A DNA stretch of 30,884 nt. Source: Xylaria sp. FL1777. Taxonomy: Eukaryota > Ascomycota > Sordariomycetes > Xylariales > Xylariaceae. Position numbers and translations under genes: made by a program. Shown here one piece after another: positions 1-11,206 of the stretch; positions within the stretch are counted from its first letter, which is position 1, and each line of letters opens with the position of its first letter. Where the stretch lies: contig MU400858.1 of NCBI GenBank assembly GCA_022578965.1, positions 1-30,884 of the forward strand, given 5' to 3'. Under the pieces are notes generated by a model. That model saw nothing but the letters and a program-made list of their open reading frames with translations. It did no database searches and was not told the DNA's origin.

Positions 1-221
1 TGCTTAAAAAATTTAAAATATAATAAAGTATTATAAAATTGTTATATAGTATATTATTGCTATTAATATTTATTTAATAAACTAAAAAATAATTAATTTT
101 TTAAACAAATTGCAAAAATAAAAATATAGAACTTTTACGAATTAAAATAGTTAATTATAATTATAGTTTATTATAAAAATTTATAAAAATTTGCAACATT
201 TAAAAAAAATTTTAATTATAT
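1..221 (+). mobile_element. Gypsy-2 copy A, left segment (interrupted)
   Basis: This segment is the reverse complement of about 25285-25507 inside copy B, matching almost base for base apart from transitions. It continues at 15367, where the sequence again matches copy B just below 25285. It is therefore part of the gag-pol interior of a Ty3/Gypsy retrotransposon, cut in two when Gypsy-1 inserted after position 221/222. Removing Gypsy-1 and one copy of the duplicated target restores the continuous B-type sequence. The 5' LTR and gag of copy A lie left of the window. No recognisable protein motif was read in these 221 bases themselves. Confidence 0.88.
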
Positions 222-222
222 T
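218..222. repeat. Target-site duplication of Gypsy-1, left copy
   Basis: ATATT here matches ATATT at 15367-15371. Uninterrupted copy B has ATACT (read in reverse complement) at the equivalent place. The last T also aligns with the first LTR base, so the duplication is 4 or 5 bp. Confidence 0.7.
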
Positions 223-507
223 AGTTATAATATAATAATTAATAGCCTTATAGCTTTATGTTTTAATGTAGCTAAATAAATATAGCTACGCTATACTTTA
301 ATATAGCTAAGCTAGTTTATATATATATATAAACCACTTAATAGTGCATAAACCATTTATTAGCTATACACACCGTAATTTAACTATTTAGCTACTTTTT
401 ATAAACTACTTTATAAAATAGCTCTTTTTTTCTTTATACTTAAATTTTAATATAAATCCAGCTTTTTAAATCAAGCTTTGTTTTTTAAAATAGCTTAACG
501 TATAATA
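222..507 (+). repeat. 5' LTR of Gypsy-1
   Basis: This 286-bp repeat aligns without gaps to 15081-15366. Almost every difference is a transition; one transversion was noticed (C at 472, A at 15331). The ends read TA...TA, interpretable as RIP-mutated TG...CA; the partner LTR keeps CA at its end. This copy is far more mutated than the 3' LTR. For example, the TGCATATGCATGG stretch of the partner is reduced to alternating TA. A primer-binding site starting with TGG is not visible downstream, probably because it too was mutated. Confidence 0.9.
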
Positions 508-699
508 ATTTAAGTATTACTTTTCTTAAAGCACTTAAAACTGCTTTACTAAATATTTTCCTAATTTAACAAACTAATTAATTAACTAATAAGTTATTTT
601 ATTAATTTAAACTAATTATTAAAACATAAACTTAAAACTTCCTGTTTTAGCAACATAGCACGTTTACTAAAAAAACATGCTATAATTAAAGCAGCTACT

Positions 700-2375
700 T
701 ATAAAGTAGTTTAGTTTTTATTTAATAACGTTAAACAAAGTTTGCTCTGTGCAAAAAAAAAACCTTGCATAAAAGCTTATAAACAATTCTTTAATATATT
801 TTTTATTTATAACCTTAATACTTATACTACAACATTAAATAAAGAAAACTTTAATAGCATAATATACTTAGCTATTTAATTTAAGCATATAATCTAAGAA
901 CTTTTCTTTTTAGTTAACTAATATATTTATAATTGTTATAATTTTAACAAAAAAGCTAGAAATTTTATCGAAAGCTATATAACTACATATATTAAAAAAA
1001 ACAATTCTGCTTTTTTTTTTAATCTATTTATAAACAAAATAAAAAAAGCTATACTTATGTTTAAAAAACTTATAAACAAAAATAAATTTTTAAGCTTACT
1101 AAATCATTTTAAGGCATTATAGCAAAAATTCAAGCTATAAAACATTATAATAATTGCTAATATATAACATGCTTTTAATTTACATAAAATACTATAAATA
1201 AAAAAAAATAAAATATTAAACTTACTTAAATAAAAAGAACTTTTTGCTAATATAAGATTTAATATATAAGTTAGCATACAAAACTAGATTAATACACTAA
1301 AAAAAAAATTAAATGCTTTTAGACCTTTTAACAATAAGCTATATAGCAGTAATAAAAAACAGAAAAACTTTAGCAACTTATAAAAAACCAACAAACATTT
1401 AATAAACAAGCTAAAAGCAACAGCGTTAAAACATAACTACTTTTAAACATAAATAAATAAACTTAATGCATTAGTAGCTAACCTAGTGCAAAAAAACCAA
1501 TATAATACACTATTATTATCCTTAGTTTACACTAAGAAAAAATCTTACAAGTTTATTAAAGTATAAATATTTACTTTTTATAATAACAAAAAAAAAACGA
1601 AATTAAGTTTAAAGTTTAATACTATAAAATAAAAAATTAACTTGCTATAAACAAAGATTAGTTTGCTAATAATGCTACAAAAATAATTAATATTAAATTT
1701 TAACTTAGTAGTAATATTATAAAACACTTTTAATTATATTTAAAGAACACGCACTTTAATTAACTTTATACTACTAAAGCTCTTTTTGCATACTTATAAA
1801 ATAACTACTATAACATTAATGCTTTTAAAAAATCTAAAAAAGCATAAAAAAAGTATAAAATAAAAGACCTGCTTTTTAACAAGTTTTCCACTTTTAAAAA
1901 AAAGTTTATTTGCTTTGCTAGCAAAGTTTGCTTGCTTAAAGATAAATAAAAAAAAAGGTTTAAAAACAAATTATTTATTTAGCTAAACAATAAAACCTTG
2001 TTTAAATACTTAAAGCTAAGCGTAACTTTTAATGCTTATATTATATATTATATATAGATTGCTTACTAACTTAGCTTTAGCAATATAAAATATAATACTG
2101 TACGTAAAACAAAAAAACAAGCTAAAACTACTAAAATAGTAATTATTATTAGTAGCAAACATTCTGCTTTTTTTTGTATAGCTTTAGCTTCTTAAAGTAA
2201 AATTACTTTTAAATCTAAAATAACGCCTAAAAAAATGCAAAAGCTTATTTTAAAAAGCAAGTGCTTTTACTATAAACAAATAAGTTATATAATACAAAAT
2301 TATCTTACTAAAGCTATTATTAGTACTAACTGTAAAGCTTATATTAATGCTATTATAACTAAGTAAAAAATAACT
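700..2375 (+). pseudogene. gag remnant of Gypsy-1 with mutated CCHC zinc knuckle
   Basis: Gag is the nucleic-acid-binding structural protein of the retrotransposon particle. The firm evidence is at 2262-2303. TGC followed by three tyrosine codons at exactly the later metal-ligand positions gives the spacing C-x2-C-x4-H-x4-C. Cys (TGT/TGC) and His (CAT/CAC) codons turn into Tyr by single G-to-A or C-to-T changes, so this is a RIP-destroyed zinc knuckle. Upstream, down to about 700, the plus strand is A-rich, lysine-heavy and broken by TAA/TAG stops, as expected of a degraded gag, but no capsid motif is recognisable. The start is not determinable. The span 508-700 is probably untranslated leader. 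Confidence 0.65.
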
Positions 2376-2499
2376 TTATTTACTTTTGCTTTAGCTAAAC
2401 AAAAAAACTTAAACAATAAGCACTTAAAAAAGTAACCCTAAGTATATTAAACTTTTACCTAAGGACAATATCTTAAAAACATGCAAAAAAAACATTATA

Positions 2500-3236
2500 A
2501 ATAGATTTCTTAAAAATAAACCTTTTTTATATACTTATACTTTAAGTAATAATAAACTTTCTTTAATAACTGTTAATTCTTTTAAAAATACAAAAGCTAG
2601 CTTATATATTGCTATAAGCACTTGCTTTAATAAAAAGATCTTAAAATACTTATAACTTATAATTATAAATATTTCCTTTTGCTTTATAATAAGTTATAAC
2701 AATAAAAGTAAACAAGCAATAAAAAAGGCTTTAATATTAAGTTTAAAGGTATATAAGCATATTTTTCTTAGAATGCATTTCTTTATGTTAAATATGCAGC
2801 ACAACATTATTTTTAGTTAAAAATAGTTCAAAGCATACAATATTTTGCTTAATTACAGAAAACATAAGTTAATTTTCTTGCTTTTATTAAAACTTATAAG
2901 CAACTTTAAACAAAACATCGTAATAAATAAAGCTAATACTTAGCTGCAATATTTAAAGTACTAGCAAAACGCTAACAAGCAAAATAATAAAATAGAAAAA
3001 AAGCTGCAAAAAAAAAAAAGCAGCAATTTACTGCAAAGAAAAATAACTAATAAATATAAATCACTAAAATCTTAAAAAAGAATAACTCTATTGCTACTAA
3101 CGTTAAAAAAATGGAAAAATTACTATATAAAGCGCTTTTTTTTTCTCTCTTTAAACCTACATATTAAAAAAAAAAAAAAGGCAAAACGTAAGCTTAAAAA
3201 AAAGCTTAAAGCTAAAAAAAACTTCTCTTGTTAATA
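2500..3236 (+). pseudogene. Protease and pol N-terminal linker remnant of Gypsy-1
   Basis: This follows the gag knuckle, where the aspartic protease of a Gypsy polyprotein is expected. The clearest match is at about 2740-2880. The frame beginning with the CAT codon at 2758 reads a pattern resembling the protease C-terminus of fungal Gypsy elements: NIIF, then K-stop-F where G-R-K-W-F is usual, then an ILLNYRKHKLIF stretch. The catalytic Asp-Ser/Thr-Gly is not convincingly readable. Downstream, to about 3236, the frame is lysine-rich and lacks known motifs, as in the variable protease-RT linker. The reading then runs into the 8.2-kb insertion. The linker resumes at 11477, and the two parts together span about 290 codons, the usual distance for this group. 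Confidence 0.6.
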
Positions 3237-3242
3237 AACTGA
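3237..3242. repeat. Candidate 6-bp target duplication, left side of the 8.2-kb insertion
   Basis: AACTGA here resembles AACTAA at 11477-11482, with one G/A transition explainable by RIP. It lies immediately outside the symmetric inverted ends. Six base pairs is an uncommon duplication length and chance agreement in AT-rich DNA is possible. Confidence 0.4.
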
Positions 3243-3268
3243 TTTATTTTAGGTGCCTTAGACTAGAA
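3243..3268 (+). repeat. Left terminal inverted repeat of the 8.2-kb insertion
   Basis: TTTATTTTAGGTGC is the exact reverse complement of 11463-11476. The next 12 bases match the reverse complement of 11451-11462 except for three transitions. Confidence 0.55.
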
Positions 3269-3384
3269 ACATAGAACAGCAAGCTATGCTTGCTGCAAGC
3301 CATAACTTACCTCCTTTAGGAGCCTGTGCAAATATATTTGTAAGTTTAAAGCTTACGTTTTATGTATTTTAGTTTAAAGCACCT
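3251..3384. repeat. 134-bp palindrome-ended GC-retaining island (MITE-like or subterminal repeat)
   Basis: The segment begins AGGTGCCTTAGACTAGAA and ends with an inverted version, TTTTAGTTTAAAGCACCT. Similarity extends over about 28 bp at each end, mostly through transitions. The interior is visibly richer in G and C than anything nearby and holds a perfect 6-bp-stem hairpin (GCAAGC-TAT-GCTTGC, 3279-3293) and a CTCCTTTAGGAG near-palindrome. It could be a short MITE, too short to attract RIP efficiently, or the subterminal region of the larger transposon, because 3366-3384 is repeated exactly at 11450-11468. No clear target duplication flanks it. Confidence 0.5.
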
Positions 3385-6300
3385 TTATTAATTTTCAAGC
3401 TAAGGTTTATTTTGCATACATATATATACTACTTATACCTATAAATTATTTACTAATAAAACCTAAAAAAAACAATTATAATATTGCTTAAAGCTTTTTA
3501 TAATAATATTTATATTTAGCGCTAACTTTATAATTAAAATATTTTATTATGTTATAATGTTTTAAGCTTAAACGGTTAAAAGTTAAGCTTTATTTGTTAA
3601 TTTATTAACTAGTATTATTTTTTTACTTTATTATAAAACTGCAAACTTTTAATAATTCTAGCTTTAGCTTAGTTAATAGTTGCTTTTTAGAAAAACTAAT
3701 AGCTTTAAAACTTTTAAAATTTATTAGAAAATTTAGCAAACTAAATAAACTAGCTAATAATGCAATATTAAAACATTTATTTAATAACTATATTTAATAT
3801 TTTATGCAGCATATTTTGCTGTAATTAAAATATAACTAATAGCGCATATTAAAATATAACTTTATATAAACTATTATTAATGCTATTTTAAATTATTGTT
3901 AATTTAATAAATTATATAAGCTTAAGTTTAAAGCTAAACAAGTTAAATTAATTTAACGTATAATATTTCGTTATAATAATACTATATTAATAGCTTAAAT
4001 TAATTATAAAAAAAGCATTATGTTATAAACTATTTTAGTTATTATATAAAATATAATAATTCTATAGTTATATTTATTAAAACAATTAAAATAAAATTAG
4101 TTTAATTTAATTGCTTAAATTTTTAATACTTGTTTATTATTAATAATAAATAATATAATAAAGGTTAATTAATATTACATAAGTAATTATAAAAATATAT
4201 TTTTATTGTTTAATAAAATAATGCTATATAAGCTAAATTAACTTTAGAACGCTTTATATATATTATTTTTAAGCTTAAACAGGTTATTTAAAAACACTTT
4301 ATTAATTTGCTTTATAACTTTTTGTTTAACTAAAAAATTGCGTTTATAGCTATTAATAAGCTTTATATAGTTTATTAATAAAAAGATTTCTAGATTATAT
4401 ACTTTAATATATATTATATAAAAGCGTTAATTTTATAAAATATACTATAGTTTAGCTATACTGCTATATTAAGCTTAAATGCTTAAAAGTTTATATTGCT
4501 TAAAGCTAAATTTTAATAGCAAAGTATTTATTTAAAAAAACTGCAATTTATTTATACTTTAGTTAATTAGCTTAATATATTTTTTATTGTTTATTTTATA
4601 AAAAAAAGTATTATTATAAAAAATTACTAGTAATTAAGTTTTTTAATTAGCAAAACATAATGCAATATAACATACTTAATTCTTAAAACTATTGTTTTTA
4701 TAAATAGCAAAAAAAAGCTTATTATTACGCGCTATTTTTTAATAATACAGCTTTAAAAGTTAAAGTTTATTTTAACTAAAATAAAGCGCTTTATTTAAAA
4801 ATATAATATAAATATACGTTTTAATAACTAATAGCAGTTATATAATAAGTTTATAAAGCTAAACTTTTTTTATTAAATTATGCTTATTATTATAGCTTTT
4901 AAAATAAAAATAAATATTTGTAATATAACGTATATTATTTAGTTTAGTTTTATTATTTCTAAAGATTTTTTAAACTTGTTATAAAAGTTTAGCTAAGCTA
5001 TTTAAAATAATATAACATAAAAAATAGCATTTTTTTTTGCTTTTTATTAATATTTCGATTTATTAAAAGCGCAAAAAGTTAAGCTTTTTAAACTAAAGCA
5101 TAAAAAAAAGCTACTAAAAAACAATTAAAGTAATTTACATTTTATAATAAATATAAGCAATAATATATTAAAAAGTTTAATGTTTAGCTATATATAGTTT
5201 ATGTTATTAAACTACTAATTAATTATAACTAATAAGCTTAAAAATAAAAATAGTTTAATAGTTAACTTTAAACTAAAATAGTTTAAGCTAATTAAACTTA
5301 TTAAATAAACTAAAGCTAAACTAAAGTTTAAAAATAAGCTGCAAGCTATTTAGCTAAATATATATAAGTTTATAAATATAAAATGCTTTAAAAAGTATGC
5401 TTTATAGTTTTTATAATAGCTAAATAATAAAAATATTAAAAAGCAAAAAAATATATAATAAAAAGTATATTATAACTTATATTATTATAACTTTAGCTAA
5501 CTATTAAAGTTGCTGCTAAAAATATACTAGCAGTTTATGCTTTAAAAAAAAACTATTTTTTAGTTTTTATAGCAAGAACTTTAAAAATTTTACGCAAAAC
5601 ATTTTATAAACTTATATTAATATTTAAACTTTACTATTAATAGTATAGCAAAATATTTTATGCTAAAAAAAGTTTAATAGTATATTATTATTATGTTTAA
5701 TAAAATAGTTAATATAAATACTGTGTTTTTTTTAGTTTATAATGCTATAAAAATATTTAAATAAAATAAATAAAAAAAATATAACTATGTTTTATATACT
5801 AAACTTTTTATAATATACTAGCATGCTTTTAATAAGCATGCTAAGCATTTTGTAAACAAAATATAAATTAAAAATACTACTAAAAATATACCTTGTTTAA
5901 CCTTAAAATCAACACTAAAAATACAAACAAAATAGCAGTTAAATATTTATTAAACGCTTAATATATAATTAAGCTAGTTAGCTTTACGCTTAATAATAGC
6001 TATAATTTTTGTTTTATTATTTTTAGCAAAACTAACTATAGTTATATTACTTTTAAATGCTTTTTTTATATATATAAATATATTGCTAGCTATAAATTTA
6101 CTAATATAATTTAAACTATTAAAGCATAATAAAAAATCGCTAATAAATAATAGTTTTAAAAAGCTAAAAAAAAAGCAAAAGAAGTAAAACGTATATAATA
6201 TTTTGCGCTAATTTATATTTAGCTATAGTTTTTTAGTTTTTTTTTTTTTTTTTTTGCTTTTTTATAATTAAAAATATATAGCTGCTATTTTTTATTACTT

Positions 6301-8262
6301 TTAATAAATAGTTTATTTTTATTAGCTAAACTTAGTATGTTTTATTATATTAAAACTTTAATTAGTTAAATAACTTTAGTATTAAACTTATTAATTTTAG
6401 TATTAGCAAATTATTGCTTTTTTTTTGTTAATAGATTTAGTGCATTAAAAAAATTATATAACGTAGTATAGCTATTAGTACGTTTTTTAGTATTGCTATT
6501 AATATATATTTTATAAGCATATTTAATAATATTTTAATTAGTAAAAAAAAAAATATACTGCTTATTTTAATATGTTTAAAAGAACTATTTTATATTACTA
6601 TAAATTAAAGTAATATAAAAGCTTATAATAGCTAATTAATTAAATATAACAAAAATATTTTGCGTAAAGTTTTTATTATTTTTTATATTAATTATAAAAG
6701 CATTATTAATATGCTTTAAAGCTAAGTTAATAGCTTTTTATTTGTTTTTAGCTATAGTATACTAAACAAGGCTTAACTGCAGTATTTTTATTGCAAGTTC
6801 TAGTTTTATAACATTAAAATAAAATAACTAAGCAAAATATAACATTTTTAGTTTATAGTTACTAAATTTTTCTTTATAAAAAAAAATAAAAAAATAAAAA
6901 ATAATTTAATGTAGTACTTTATAATTACTAAGCTAAACTATTATAATTATTATAAATAAATATTTTATAATACTTATATATTAATAATAGCTTTAAAACT
7001 TAATGTTAATTAATTTGCTTTTATTTTAAGTATATTTTTTTGTTTAACTTGCATATTTTAACTATTAAAACTATAAAGCTGCAATTTTTTGCTTAAGTAA
7101 TATAAAATTTATGCTTTTTAATGCTGTTTAAATATAGTTTAGTTAAACTTTATTAAAAAATAATATATTAAATTTAACTAAGTTATAAATTAAAAACGCT
7201 AAAATATAAGCATAAAACTTATTATGTAGTAATAGCAAGGCTTAATAATACTAAACCTTATTTTTTTTAATATGCTACTTGCAGCTAAAAAATTATACGT
7301 TATGTTTTACGAAAAAATCTTAGAAAGTCTAAAAAATTAATTAAATAAAATTTAGCACAATATAAAAAAAAGCTAATATAAAAAGCATTTATTATTTACG
7401 GTTATATATATTGCCTGTTTTTATTTAAGCAGCTATTATAGCTTAAATAAAAAATATAGTTTTTTAATTTTTATATACTATTGTAAATTATTTATTATAG
7501 TTTTAATAATTTAAAATAGTATAAAATAAAGTATTGTAAACTTAATATACTTTAAATATTTTTTTTTTGTTTTTATAAATAGTAAAGGTTTATAAAATAT
7601 AACTAACGTTATTTTGTAGTTATGCAATATTTAAAAATAAAGCAAACCTTTTTAAATATAATAATTTAAATAAAAAACAAACAGCATAAACTAATAAATA
7701 ATTAATTGCTTTATTTATATAAGCTAAAATTAACGTTAAATAAAAAAAAAGCTATTTTTTTTTAAAAAAAATAATAGTATGCTATTATAACTGTATAAAT
7801 AAGCTAAGCATGTTTAAACTAATAACTATAAAACAGTTAATTAAATTTTGCATAATATTTTTATAACTTATGTTAAAATTTTAAACATTATTTTTAAAGT
7901 TAAAATTATTATATATAAATATAGCACTTAAGTTATAAGCAATACACTTTAAGTTAAGCTATATATTTATTAATTTAAGTATTAAAACATTAATTAACTA
8001 GCTATTATATATATAATTTTGTTTAGCTATTTTATTTAGCTGTTTTAAAACAAACTTATAGCTAATATATATTTTAAATTAAGCAAAAGTATTAATTACT
8101 TAAGTTTATGTTTTATTACTATAAAAGTAAATATTAATAGATTGCTATAAAAAATTGCTTATTAAAAATACATATATACTTAATAATAAAGCTATAATTA
8201 TATATGCTTTAGTAATATAAAAAAATAACGTATTAACTTTAGTTATATTATAAAATTTATGC
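3385..8262. other. Unassigned AT-rich interior of the 8.2-kb insertion
   Basis: About 4.9 kb with no recognisable protein. Much of 3430-8200 is T-rich on the plus strand, suggesting that ancient coding sequence, if any, lies on the minus strand. About 5090-5400 is A-rich and lysine-heavy on the plus strand. No RNA gene, LTR pair or tandem array was found. Long homopolymer runs occur, such as the T-run around 6238-6255. Confidence 0.5.
4245..4378 (-). pseudogene. Unidentified reading-frame trace, minus strand
   Basis: Read on the minus strand, about 44 codons pass without a stop, giving a basic peptide containing SYKRNFLVKQKVIKQ. The same frame continues leftward to about 3900 with TAA/TAG stops at a density like that of the known RIP-degraded pol genes here. 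I do not recognise the protein. It may be part of the gene of the 8.2-kb insertion, but a chance frame in low-complexity DNA is possible. Confidence 0.25.
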
Positions 8263-8267
8263 CTAGT
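8263..8267. repeat. Target-site duplication of the 2.2-kb LTR element, left copy
   Basis: CTAGT is an exact match to 10499-10503 on the far side of the element. With G and C in the pentamer it is better than a chance AT match, and it fixes the LTR boundaries. Confidence 0.85.
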
Positions 8268-8567
8268 TATTACAATAGCGCACTATATATATGTTATATA
8301 GCATTAACTTAGCAATACACTTTAATTATAAAGTGAAAAAGTAAAGGAAACATAGCTAGCTAAGCTGCTATAGTTAAAACCTTTTATTTTTAGCCTATAG
8401 TGAAATATAAGGTTTATAAGTTATAAGTTATATAACTAAGCTACTTATATTACTAACTGCTATAATACTATAATACAATAATTAATATAATAATTAAACT
8501 AATAGCTATATTAATATAATAGCTAATAGCTAATATAATAATAGCTATACAGCTAAAAGCTATAATT
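8268..8567. repeat. Left LTR of the 2.2-kb element
   Basis: Aligns gap-free with 10199-10498 over 300 bp, differing mainly by transitions. It begins TATTACAATAGCGC where the partner begins TGTTATAACAGCGC, so the TG start was lost to mutation here. The ends are ATT and ACT rather than the canonical CA. Confidence 0.88.
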
Positions 8568-8574
8568 ACTCTTT

Positions 8575-8640
8575 TAAATCTTTTGTTATTTTTAGTTTAT
8601 ATAAGCAAACCTATATAATTACTAAAGAACAAAAGATTTA
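8575..8640. repeat. 13-bp-stem inverted repeat beside the left LTR
   Basis: TAAATCTTTTGTT at 8575-8587 and its exact reverse complement at 8628-8640 enclose a 40-base loop. It sits eight bases inside the LTR edge, where a primer-binding or polypurine region would lie. Its role is unknown. Confidence 0.75.
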
Positions 8641-8859
8641 TAAAAGTATTACTTGCTATTACACTAAAAGTTTATTTTACTTTTTTATATCTTTCATTAT
8701 AAGGTCTTATATATAGCGTTTTAATTAGGTAGCTTATTAACCTATTTTATTTACTTTTATTACAAGAGATTATTTAATACTTCGTTTTATAAATAATTCA
8801 TATAAAAACAAAGGTACTAATAAATCAAGTGAGGTATAAATAAGTAAAGTATAATAAAT

Positions 8860-8926
8860 AAGTTAACTAACTAACTAATTAGCTAGTTAACTACCTAACT
8901 AATTAACTAGTTAACTAAGCCCTAAG
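8860..8926. repeat. TAAC/GTTA-rich palindromic simple repeat
   Basis: A run built from TAACTAAC and its complement, including CTAATTAGCTAGTTAACT and CTAATTAACTAGTTAACT. It is internally palindromic and lies inside the 2.2-kb element. No function is evident. Confidence 0.7.
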
Positions 8927-9750
8927 GTTTAAAACTTAGCTAAAATTATAGTATTTGCAACACTAGCTAATTTATATAAAAACAAAAGTACTATAGCTTT
9001 AAGTAAATTAGTTAATTAAGTGAGTAATGTGTAAATAAGTGGTAATCTGTTTATATAATCGGAAAAAACACTAAAAATTAACTAGCAAAATATATTATAC
9101 GTAGTAAGCTGTTCAAAAAAGCATAAATATTTCTAAAACAGTAAATTTTATACTGCATACGAAATACTTAGGTTTATAACAAAAATTTAAAGTGTTTATG
9201 AGATTTTTATATATAAACAGCTTAGCAAACATGTTAGTTTATTGTTTAAAACAGGTTTTTTAGTTTAAAAAGCAAAAGTACTTTATAACTAATATTAATT
9301 TATATTGCGTAATAAGTATTTTAGCTATAGAAAAACTTAAAAGGTTTATTAGTTTAAAAGGTTTAATAACTTAGCAAATATAGTTAATTGTTAATATATT
9401 AAAAATAGTATAGCTAACAGAAATATTAGTTAATTAATTAGTTAATTTTAGCTATTTTGCTAAAGGTATTACTATATTAAAATAAGTATAATTTATTAAC
9501 GTTTTATATAAGTTAGTACTTAGTAAAAAATAATAATAAGTTAACAATAGTTTTGCAAAAATGTTTAGCTATTATTATTAAAAATATTTAGCTTTATAAG
9601 CATATTTAGCTAACGTTTTTTGTAGCAATATTAGCTTATATAAACATATATATATTAACGCGTTAAAAATGTATATAATTTAGTTACGTATTATATAAAT
9701 ATATATAATAAAAGCAAAAGCTTTAAACATAAAATAAAAAGTAAGTAATT

Positions 9751-10010
9751 AATAAAGCTATAACTAGCTAGCATGCTAATTTTTTAGCTGTTATTAAAGC
9801 TATAAATAAAGTGCTATATATAAAAGTGTACTATAGCAAAGTAACTAATAAAGCTATAACTAGCTAGCATGCTAATTTTTTAACTATTATTAAAGCTATA
9901 AATAAGGTGCTATATATAAAAATATATTATAGCAAAATAGCTAATAAAGCTATAACTAGCTAGCATGCTAATTTTTTAGCTATTATTAAAACTAAAAAAA
10001 TAAAGTGCTA
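9751..10010. repeat. 96-bp tandem repeat, about 2.7 copies
   Basis: Units start at 9751, 9847 and 9943, each opening AATAAAGCTATAACTAGCTA and including the palindrome TAGCATGCTA. The third unit diverges after about 50 bases. It is internal to the 2.2-kb LTR element; tandem internal repeats are common in non-autonomous LTR elements. Confidence 0.9.
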
Positions 10011-10198
10011 GCAAAGCTACTTAATTAACTAAAATGTTAATTTATAAAAGCATTGCTAACAGTAATAAAAAAGTTAATGCAAGCATTAATATTTTAAAAT
10101 GCTAGCTTAAGTGCAGCAATTATAAGTTTAAACAGCTATAAAAGACTAAAAGGTTATAAAGTTATTACAAAAGTGTAAATATTTAAAGACCTTATAAT

Positions 10199-10498
10199 TG
10201 TTATAACAGCGCACTATACATATGTTATATAGTATTAACTTAGTAATACACTTTAATTATAAAGTAAAAAAGTAAAAAAAACATAGCTAGCTAAGCTGCT
10301 ATAGTTAAAACCTTTTATTTTTAGCTTATAATAAAGTATAAAGTTTATAGGTTATAAGTTATATAATTAAGCCACTTACACCACTAACTGCTATAATACT
10401 ATAATATAATAACTAATATAATAACTAAACTAATAGCTATACTAATATAATAGCTAATAGCTAATATAATAGTAGCTATATAGCTAAGAGCTATAACT
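10199..10498. repeat. Right LTR of the 2.2-kb element
   Basis: Partner of 8268-8567. It keeps the TG start (TGTTATAACAGCGC) and is followed directly by the CTAGT duplication at 10499-10503. Confidence 0.88.
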
Positions 10499-10503
10499 CT
10501 AGT
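10499..10503. repeat. Target-site duplication of the 2.2-kb LTR element, right copy
   Basis: CTAGT, identical to 8263-8267. Confidence 0.85.
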
Positions 10504-10623
10504 TTGCTAATTTATAAAAATACTTAAAAAAAAAGCAGCAAAACATAAAAATGCGTTTTAAATTTAAAACTAAAAAAAACAAAATAACTTTTTAATTTAT
10601 TACATATTATAAACATTTTTAAT

Positions 10624-10836
10624 TTAGCAGGGCTTTTTACTAAAAGCTTTAAATACCTTAAGATTAAATTTAATAAAAGCTAGTTGTTTAAATAAAGTAA
10701 AAAGCTTATTTTAAAATGCAAAAATATTAGCAATATTATAACTTACATTATTTTTCTTAAATTTTATTTAAATACTAGCTTTTTAAAAACGCTATTAAAC
10801 TTTAAAGTCTTTTAATACGTTAACTATTTTGTGCAT
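10624..10836 (-). pseudogene. Unidentified reading-frame trace, minus strand
   Basis: On the minus strand from the ATG at 10836 a frame of about 70 codons runs to a TAA after a CCC TGC pair near 10624, with only a few TAA/TAG interruptions. Its residues are mixed (for example NNVSYNIANIFAF) rather than purely low-complexity, suggesting real ancestral coding sequence belonging to the 8.2-kb insertion. I do not recognise the family. Confidence 0.3.
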
Positions 10837-11206
10837 TTATAGCTTTAACTAGTTATTAATTGTAGTTTGCAATAAAAGCTATTCTTTTAAAAACTAATAA
10901 AAATTATAGCTTTAATTACAATTATAATATTAATACTTTTATATATTTATTATAACTTATTACTAATGTATAAAATTAGATTCTTTATTTAAGTTATTGC
11001 TTTTATAATTAAAATTATCTTTAAAGTTAAAAGCAATAAAAGTAGTATTAAAAAAATTAGTTAATTTAAATATAAAAAGTAGTATAAACGCTAATATAAT
11101 AAACTATATAAGCAAGCAAAGTAATCGTAAAAGAAATAATAGTAAAAAAAACAATATTTCGGTTAAAAAATTTATAGTATGTAATATAACAAAAACCAAG
11201 CGTTAA

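Larger units (their letters stand above)
8268..10498. mobile_element. 2.2-kb non-autonomous LTR element nested in the 8.2-kb insertion
   Basis: Two 300-bp direct repeats (8268-8567 and 10199-10498) enclose 1,631 bp and are flanked by a perfect CTAGT duplication. The interior has no gag or pol trace on either strand. Instead it holds a 13-bp inverted repeat beside the left LTR, a TAAC-rich palindromic patch and a 96-bp tandem repeat. This fits a small non-autonomous LTR retrotransposon (TRIM/LARD type) mobilised in trans by a relative. Orientation is uncertain. A purine-rich stretch, read on the minus strand beside the left LTR (AAAAGATTTAAAAGAGT), hints that the left LTR could be the 3' one. 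It is less mutated than its surroundings and is the innermost, presumably youngest, layer of the nest. Confidence 0.85.

Noticed and set aside
2520..2650. Protease catalytic D-S/T-G triad in Gypsy-1
   Set aside because: The candidate reads V-N-S-F; the Gly position cannot be reached from F by RIP-type changes, so the active site is not identified.
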